Part shown: piece after piece, positions 57,300 to 64,000 of the stretch
How positions within the stretch are numbered: position 1 is the first letter of the stretch
How the letters are laid out: the number at the start of each line of letters is the position of its first letter
DNA from: Capsicum annuum
Taxonomy: Eukaryota; Streptophyta; Magnoliopsida; Solanales; Solanaceae
Assembly (NCBI RefSeq): GCF_002878395.1
Contig: NC_061115.1
Span: 94,021,678 to 94,085,677 of the forward strand
Direction: 5' to 3'
Length of the DNA: 64,000 bases
Notes under the pieces: model-generated
Databases searched by the model: none
What the model was told of the DNA's origin: nothing
What the model saw: the letters and a program-made list of their open reading frames with translations, nothing else
Position numbers and translations under genes: made by a program

Positions 57300-58760
57300 C
57301 AAGCTGGAGTGTACAAGTCATATGCTCCTAGTTTGCCACAAAGATAGTCAGTTCTGGATCCTCGTAGTGAATTGATCTTTTGAGTTGACAAAACTTTTGG
57401 CGGTATATCCAGACTCAATCTTCTCTTGAACGAAGTGAAAATCTATCTCAATGTGCTTCGTTCTTTCATGAAACACGACATTAGAAGTGATATGCTGTGT
57501 AACTTGGTTATCACAAATCAATTTCATCGGTTCAACTCCTACCATTTTCAATTCTTGGATAAGTTGTTTCAATCATATAAGCTCACACGTAGCCAGTGCC
57601 ATGACTCGATGCTCAGCCGCTGCGCTTGATCTAGCTATGACAGCTTGTTTTTTTACTTTTCCAAGATATTAGATTGCCTCCCATTAAAACAAAATAATTA
57701 GAAGTTGATTGCCGGTCAGAAGGAGATCCTGCCCAATCTGCGTCAAAATATCCAACAATATAGGCGTGCCCCTTGTCTTCAACAATAAACCTTGCCCTGG
57801 AGAGCTTTTGATATATTGCAAGATGCGAATCAATGCATTTCAGTGGCTATCACAAGGTGATTGCAAAAACTGGCTAACTACACTAACAACAAATGAGATG
57901 TCTGGTCGTGTGAGCGTAAGGTAGTTGAGTTTGCCAACAAGTATTTGATATACTTTTAGGGACTCCCTTTGCCCTGGAATTATCTTAGTATTTGGATCTA
58001 TGGTAGTGTCCACATGTTTGCAATCCAACATACCAATATCTTCCAAAATTTCTAAGGCACATTGCCTTTGTGTAATAGCAATATCGGTAGGCTGTGCCAC
58101 TTTAATGCCTAGAAAGTATTTCAGCTTGCCCAAATCCTTAGTGTGAAAGTGACTTGAGAGGTGTTGTTTTAGTTGAGCAATACCTTCATGATCATCTCCT
58201 GTGATAACAATATCATTAACATAAACAATTAAAAAAATACATATTCTATGAGAGGAATGCCTATAAAATACGGAGTGATCAGCTTCTGTTCGGATCATTC
58301 CAAATTGTTGGACGATAGCTTGAAAACGACCAAACCATGCTCTGGGAAACTGTTTGACACAATAAAGGGATCTACGAAGTCTACAAACTAGTCCAGACTT
58401 CCTTGAGCAAGAAATCCTGGCGGTTGCTCCATATATATTTCTTCAGCAAGTTCCCCGTGAAGGAAAGCATTTTTGATATCAAACTGAAAATGGGCCAGTG
58501 ATTCATTACTCCCATACAGATGGGAAGACGAACGTGATCCATCTTGGCAACTGGTGAGGAAGTATCTTCATAATTGATGCCATAAATTTGAGTGTATTCC
58601 TTGGCAACCAGTCTCACTTTGAGACAATCAACAACTCCAACAACTCCATCAGAACCTACCTTAGCTGTGAATACCCAACGTCAACCAACTGTTGTTTTTT
58701 CTTTAGGTAAAGGAACACGCTCCCAAATACCATTATTATGCAAAACCGTCATGTCCTCAA
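57300..58760 (-). pseudogene. Element H reverse transcriptase and RNase H
   Basis: 58,298-57,840 reads EADHSVFYRHSS, then YVNDIVITGDD, LKQHLSSHFHTKDLGKLKYF and KLNYLTLTRPDISFVVSVVS. The catalytic YVDD box is YVND. 58,617-58,381 is the upstream palm ([26 protein letters not shown]). RNase H ends at 57,572-57,348 with ERTKHIEIDFHFVQEKI. Frameshifts separate the pieces. Confidence 0.8.
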
Positions 58761-59300
58761 TCATAGCTTGACGCCAACCTGGATGAACCAGTGCTTCTGC
58801 CATAGTTCTGGGAACTGACTGTTGATAAACTAGTAATGAAGGCATGATATAAAGGTGACAGAAGATAATAACTTAAATAAGCATAAATGGGAGTTTTATT
58901 GGTAGTAGTTCTAGTACCTTTGCAAAGAGCAATAGGACGATCATCGGATAAGTGTTTGACCGAAGCAGGAGACATCATTGGAGTAGGTAATGAGTCACCA
59001 AAAGTGCTTTGTGTACCTGTATCAGTTTTAGAAATACTAACTGGATTAGCAAGCTCAGAAATAGGTTGAGGTCATTAGGAATAGACCTTAAGAGACGGAG
59101 CTGGAGCTGGGGCTGTAATAGTTGGAATTAGAAGGACTGATATTGCCTTCTGTTTCGCTGTATTAGGAGAAAGATACCATGAAGTCTCGAAAAAGGTAAC
59201 ATCTACTGAGATAAAGTACTTATTGGTAGAGGGATCACAATATATGTAACCTTTTTGTGGATGAGAATACTAGAGAAAGATACATTTAAAAGCCTTTTGT
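58760..59300 (-). pseudogene. Element H linker between integrase and reverse transcriptase
   Basis: The region carries decayed linker coding. On the minus strand 58,978-58,757 includes PIYAYLSYYLLSPLYHAFI, resembling the YLSY-KLSP-HRAF linker of Copia polyproteins. No intact frame. Confidence 0.5.
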
Positions 59301-60725
59301 TGAAGTTTGTCTTTTTCGGTGGTAAGGTTATAAACAAAGCAGGTGTAACCAAACACACATGAAGGAAGGGGGAACAAAGTTTGGTCTAGATAGAGAACAG
59401 TGCGACCTTTTGTACTGCAAAATATTTGAAGGCATAGGATTGATTAAATAACAAGCAGTAATAATGGCATCACTCCAAAAAAGTAAAGAGACGTTATTAT
59501 GAATGAGCTATGTCCGAGCTGTTTCTATTAGATGCCTATTCTTTCACTCAACAACTCCATTTTGTTGAGGAGCATGTGAACAGGAAGACAAGTGCAATTT
59601 ACCTTGGGATGACATAAAAGAAGAGAAATATTCTCGGGGATTATCACTGATTAACTTCTTAATGGAAATATCAAATTGATTGCCAATTTCGAAACAAAAT
59701 TTCTGTAAGATAAAGAACAACTCAGATCTATTTTTCATTAAAATAAACCACGTGCACCGAGAATAGTCATTAATAAAAGTCATAAAATAAAGAAAGCTTA
59801 AGGAAGAACTGACACGGTTTAGACCCCATATATCTGGATAAACAATTTCAAACATTGAGGTGGCCTTGTTATTGTCACGCTTTGGGAAAGAGGTACGAGT
59901 ATGCTTAAGCTTTCTCGGGGGTAAGGTTTTGAACAAAATGGCCTTGTTTTGCTGAAGTTTGTCTTTTTCGGGGGTCAGGTTATGAACAAAACAGGTGCAA
60001 CCAAACACACATGAAGGAAGGGGGAACAAAGTTTGGTCTGGATAGAGGATTGAGCGTGGACTTTTGTACTGCAAAATATTTGAAGGCATAGGATTGATTA
60101 AATTCCAAGTAGTAATAATGGCATCACTCCAAAAATGTAAAGGGACCTTATTATGAATGAGCGATGTCCGAGCTGTTTCTATTAGATGCCTGTTCTTTCA
60201 CTCAACAACTCCATTTTGTTGAGGAGCATGTGCACAAGAAGACAAGTGCAATTTACCTTGGGATGACATGAAAGAAGAGAAATATTCTCGGGGATTATCA
60301 CTGATTAACTTCTTAATGGAAATACCAAATTGATTGTGAATTTCAACACAAAATTTCTGACTGATAAAGAACAACTCAGATCTATTTTTCATTAAAAATA
60401 ACCACGTGCACCGAGAATAGTCATCAATAAAAGTCATAAAATAAAGAAAGCTTAAGGAAGAACTGACACGGTTTGGACCCCATATATCTGAATAAACAAT
60501 TTCAAACATTGAGGTGGCCTTGTTATTGGCACGCTTTGGGAAAGAGGTACGAGTATGCTTCCTAAGCCGACACAACTCACATTCTAACAAAAATAAACTT
60601 GACAAACGAAGAACTATCTTCTGCAGTTTCAAAAGACTCGGATGACCCAATTGACTTTGGAGCAATTCAGAGGAAACACCGAAAGTGAAAGCAACACGTG
60701 GTGTTGGGATGGATAGCAGGTACAA
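59301..60725 (-). pseudogene. Element H integrase, with internal 652-bp tandem duplication
   Basis: The minus-strand frames 60,725-60,198 and 60,089-59,544 both encode an integrase core (HTRTSFPKR, FEIVYSDIWGPNRVSSSLSF, FIDDYSRCTW, PQQNGVVE). The upstream one also has the pre-integrase SQLGHPSLLKLQ. Copies on DNA level are 59,301-59,906 and 59,953-60,560. The duplication breaks the polyprotein. Confidence 0.85.
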
Positions 60726-61079
60726 GTTATGAAAAGAAAAAGTTCTGAAATTATTTATTTATAGTGTTATATATGTCGAAGTATGATGAAATTTTAAGTA
60801 AAGAATACATATAATTTTAGGCAGATTCATGAGAATAATACTAAATTTTATCCTTTTTTTTTTTAATTTAAACCCGCATATACCCGCAACCTGCCCCGCC
60901 CCGCACCATTTAAAATAAACTTACTCCAACCCGCGCCGCACCCATATAGCCTAAAACCCGCTCCGCCCCGCATAGCCTAAAACCCGTACCGGCCCGCACC
61001 TGCACCGCCCTATTGCCATCCCTAGTCAACATGCACTATTAAGAACTACTATTTTTCCTTTTAATGAATGTTGAGTGAA
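60726..61079. repeat. AT-rich spacer and GC-rich CCCGC repeat (TAGGGATGGCAAT type)
   Basis: 60,880-61,024 is rich in CCCGC and CCGC words (CCCCGCCCCGCACC, AACCCGCTCCGCCCCGC) and its right end read on the minus strand starts TAGGGATGGCAATAGGG, a repeat family frequent in plant genomes and possibly hAT-related. The left end is not defined. No gene. Confidence 0.45.
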
Positions 61080-61397
61080 CATTGTGTGATCTGGTCGTCC
61101 TTGCACATATCCTTGCTTTTTCAAAAATTGAGTAAACCTTTCAAACTAAGCCCTTGGAGATTGTTTTATACTGTAAAGAGATCTTCTAAGTCTGCATATC
61201 TTTGACTTGTTCTTCTCTTCAAAATCTGGTGGGGGATCCGTAGAGACTTTTTCCTCTAGTTGCTTATTCAAGAAAACATTCTTCACATCCAAATGTTGAA
61301 GAGGCCAGTCTAGGTTTACAGAACTCTAACTGAGTTTAGCCTAGCTACTGGATCAAACGTCTCAAGATAGTCAATGCCATATGTTTGCGTGAACCCT

Positions 61398-62160
61398 TTA
61401 GCTACTAGTCACACTTATACCTCTCCAAGGGTCCATCTGACTTGAATTTTCTGTGAACACCCATTTGCAGCCTACTAGTTTCTTTCCATCGGGAAAATCT
61501 ACCAACTCCCATGTCTTTTTTTTTTCAGGAGCTCTCAATTCCTTCAAAATAGCCTCCTTCCACTCGGGAACTCGTAGATCATCCTGCATAGTTTTTGGGA
61601 TCTCTACATGAGAAAGTTGTGAAGTAAATGCTGAATAACTAGGAGACAACTTTTTATGGGACACAAACATAGAAATAGGATATTTAGAAACATTTTTAAC
61701 ACCTTTGCGTTTTGCAATAGATAGTTCCAAATCTGAGAAGGAATTAGAAATAGAATCAGTTGGAAGATTACCTTGAATTCTGGGAAGGACTTGCGGAGTT
61801 GACTTTTGATAGTGTTGAGGATCATCAGTCTTTTCTTCTTGAGTTCGGTTCCTTTTTTAAGACACCTGTATTTGTTTTGTTTGTTCTCTGTTCCCATTTT
61901 TTTGTTTGTTCTCTGTTCCCATTTTTATTTTTGTCATTTGAAGACTCTACAGGTTCAATATCAAAGTTTGTATCATTTAAGTTATTTAAGTCCCTATCAT
62001 CTCTTGAATTAGCGTCCTTTTTATCTCTTGCATCACACCTATTCATATCTTCTTCTAGATCCCTCACATTAGTATTTATTGTAATATCTAGCCCATCATT
62101 TATCTGGTGTCTAGTTTCCTCAATGTCCCAAAAGGATGAATCTTCACCTACGTGATACTC
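61398..62160 (-). pseudogene. Element I reverse transcriptase start and linker
   Basis: 61,730-61,398 reads a linker (ISMFVSHKKLSPSYSAF) and the start of reverse transcriptase (WELVDFPDGKKLVGCKWVF). The upstream linker 62,067-61,825 is rich in Asp, Asn and Lys. A stop breaks it after the CKWVF motif. The plus-strand frames 61,760-62,155 and 61,806-62,012 are shadows. Confidence 0.7.
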
Positions 62161-63556
62161 CCCCTGAGATGAGTAGTAAAATAGAGTTGAGATTCAAATA
62201 AAGTTAGATCTACTGTGACAATTATCCTCCTAGATGGAGGATCATAACACTTATATTCCTTTTGATTTGGAGCATATCCTACAAAAACACACTTCTTAGC
62301 CCTTGGTTCAAGTTTACTGCGATTATGAACATGAACAAAAGTTGCACACCCAAAAGCTTTTAGTTTATCCTAGAACTAGGAAAAAACTCTCTAAAAATGT
62401 TAAAAGGTGTTTTAAATTTGAGAGGACGAGATGACATCCTATTAATAAGATAAGTAGCAGCCAAGAGAGCCTCTGCCCAAAGATAATGTGGAACTTTACT
62501 AGTAAACATTAAGGCCCTAGTTACCTCTAAAAGGTGCCTATGCCATTTTGTTTAGGTGTATTCGCATAATAGCTTTGGTGTACTACCCTAGTTTTTATGA
62601 AAAAACTGCCTAATTGTTCATTAACAAATTCATGACTATTGTCTCTTCGAAAATCTTATTTTTGTCATTAAAATGTGTTTCCGCCATTACATAGAAAGTC
62701 TCAAACACATTTTTAACCTCAGCTTTGTCCTTCAATAAAAACCCCAACTCATTCTAGTATGATCGTCTATAAAAGTTACAAACCACGGTTTTCCAGACAT
62801 CATTGAAATTCTAGACGGTCCCCAAACATCACTATGAATCATCATAAAATGTTTTGATGCTTGATACTTTTGAGAGGGAAAAAAAGATTGGTAATGCTTA
62901 GCCAATTCACAAAATTCACATTGTAACAAGGACGGATTTTTATTTCCAAGTAACTGAGGTAACAAATGTCTTACATAATAAAAACTTGGACTTCTAAGCC
63001 TGTAGTGCCAAAGCACGACTTTATTCAAAACAGAAGTAGAGTTCAAGCAAATAGGATTCAGTTGTAGAGAGCTGTCCCCGTTGTCAAGAAAATAAAGACC
63101 TTTATATTCTCTAGCACTGCCAATCGTCTTCCCCATGACCTTTTCCTGAAATTCACACAAATCAGAGTAAAAAATAGCACGACAATTAAGAGAAGGGGTT
63201 AATTTACTGACTGAAACCAAATTAGAAGAGAGTTTTGGAACATGAAGAATATCATGAAGTGTGAAGAATGGTAATAGTTTAACAGTTCCTTTTCCATCGA
63301 TTCCGGAGAAGGAACTATCAGCTATCATGATTTTATTATTCCCTTCACAAGGAGTATAAGTAGAGAAAGCATGGGAACTTTCAGTCATGTGATAGTAGCT
63401 CCTGAATCTATGATCCAAAAAACTTTTTTGTTGGGAGTTGGCACTAAGAAAAACATATGGTACAATACCTGTTTCAACAAAAGAACAAGAAGGATTTGGA
63501 ACAAGAAGGATTTGGTGCATTTGCATGAAACTGGGAGATTGAAGGAGTTTGTGCAA
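62161..63556 (-). pseudogene. Element I protease, pre-integrase and integrase
   Basis: 63,556-62,732 is a 274-codon open stretch: SLRDSGATxH-type region replaced around HMTESSHAFSTYTPC, then VPKLSSNLVSVSKL, VLWHYRLRSPSFYYVRHLLP, CEFCELAKH and IHSDVWGPSRISMM, FVTFIDDHTRMSWGF. The RLGHP motif is RLRSP. Downstream (62,732-62,161) integrase continues with stops. The region is among the best preserved Copia stretches here. Confidence 0.75.
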
Positions 63557-64000
63557 AATCTCTAGTTGTTCCCTTGTAAATGGAGGCGAATCTAGAGAAG
63601 GTTGCTGCTCCTGGTCAAAATAAGTTGCTTAGAGGGCTTGACCATGTTGATATTGGAAGCCACAATTGTCAACTCCCTTCTGCTTCCAGTTTGGGGGTTT
63701 CCTATGAATCTTCTTCCAACATGTTTCACAGGTGTGCTAGTGTCTTTTACAATGATCGCACCATGGCCTTTTCTTTTTGTTATCTTCATTTTTCACTGTC
63801 ACAAGAACTGAAGAGTCTATAATAGGTTTTAGTTCAACATTTTAAAATCAAGTTTTAACATAACTTTCCTCCTAGTTTCTTTTCTCCTAACTTCAGAAAA
63901 GGTTTCACGAAGTGAGGGCATAGGGTTCTTTCCTAGGATTTGTGACCTGACCTGTTCAAACTCTCGATTTAATCCTGCTAAAAAAAGGTGCTCTCTCATT
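63557..64000 (-). pseudogene. Element I gag with zinc knuckle
   Basis: On the minus strand, from the edge: HLFLAGLNREFEQVRSQI, GKNPMPSLRETFSEVRRKE (UBN2-type gag), then a zinc knuckle CDHCKRHSHTCETCWK at about 63,770-63,720. The gag start is beyond 64,000. Frame changes occur between these blocks. Confidence 0.75.

Larger units (their letters stand above)
57061..60725 (-). mobile_element. Ty1/Copia element H, 3' portion
   Basis: Minus strand. The 3' LTR is 57,061-57,291 (starting TGTTAGATATGG on the minus strand, ending TTTCACA), with polypurine tract CTTGAGGGGGAG at about 57,292-57,303. RNase H, reverse transcriptase, integrase and pre-integrase regions follow up to 60,725, where similarity stops. 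The 5' end, gag and 5' LTR are missing. Confidence 0.8.
61080..64000 (-). mobile_element. Ty1/Copia element I, continues past the right edge
   Basis: Minus strand, a different family from H. The order from the right edge is gag, zinc knuckle, protease, pre-integrase, integrase, linker, reverse transcriptase start. It is cut on the left near 61,080, so most of reverse transcriptase and RNase H, and the 3' LTR, are absent. Confidence 0.75.

Noticed and set aside
61760..62155. 131-codon plus-strand hydrophobic frame rich in Ser, Phe and Leu
   Set aside because: Antisense shadow of the Asp/Asn/Lys-rich Copia linker.

Overview
This window looks like nuclear DNA from a repeat-rich flowering plant, most likely a member of the Solanaceae. 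The evidence is large chromodomain Ty3/Gypsy elements, Copia elements with initiator-Met-tRNA primer sites, a plant L1 LINE with a DUF4283-type ORF1, a Solanaceae-type SINE with a TTG-repeat tail, and intron/exon structure with GT-AG boundaries. The genus cannot be fixed from the sequence. I saw no tRNA or rRNA genes and no bacterial-type features.

Positions 1-35,500 are intergenic retrotransposon sequence. From left to right: the end of a plus-strand chromovirus (A') with its 3' LTR (1-2,556); a minus-strand relative (A, 2,557-12,871) carrying two nested solo LTRs; a minus-strand Gypsy remnant (D, about 12,872-15,420); a piece of LTR family B (15,424-16,750); pol of a plus-strand chromovirus (C2) fused to an LTR that also serves as the 5' LTR of a second copy (C, to 31,495). 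The 3' LTR of C is split by a 3.2 kb solo LTR of family B with a perfect 5-bp target duplication. Then come an LTR with a 91-bp triplicate (E, to 32,537), an LTR-like tract (F), and a palindrome plus CAACAC-rich element of unknown class (34,441-35,500). All Gypsy reading frames carry stops or frameshifts.

Positions about 35,530-54,407 hold the one cellular gene I support: a plus-strand SUMO-protease gene of the ULP1C/ULP1D (OTS) type. Four coding exons (36,463-36,792; 53,224-53,268; 53,953-54,078; 54,166-54,407) join in frame. They encode only the N-terminal, non-catalytic part; the peptidase exons would lie beyond 64,000 if the gene is intact. Intron 1 is 16.4 kb because a 12.4 kb minus-strand Copia element (G, 40,116-52,551) landed in it. 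G was then hit by a 5.75 kb L1 LINE (17-bp target duplication, exactly at the reverse transcriptase YVDD box), a second truncated LINE, a MITE-like element and a small non-autonomous LTR element.

Positions 54,408-64,000 are the next intron or the 3' flank. They contain a 140-bp-arm inverted repeat, a second, oppositely oriented copy of the small LTR element (55,838-57,060), a minus-strand Copia (H) with an internal 652-bp integrase duplication, a GC-rich repeat, and a further minus-strand Copia (I) running off the right edge.

The best candidate for something undescribed is the small LTR element. Both copies carry two internal tandem arrays. Units of one array form an 8-bp-stem hairpin with an 11-nt loop, in 4 copies in one element and 8 in the other. 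The two elements flank exons 2-4 of the OTS-like gene in inverted orientation.
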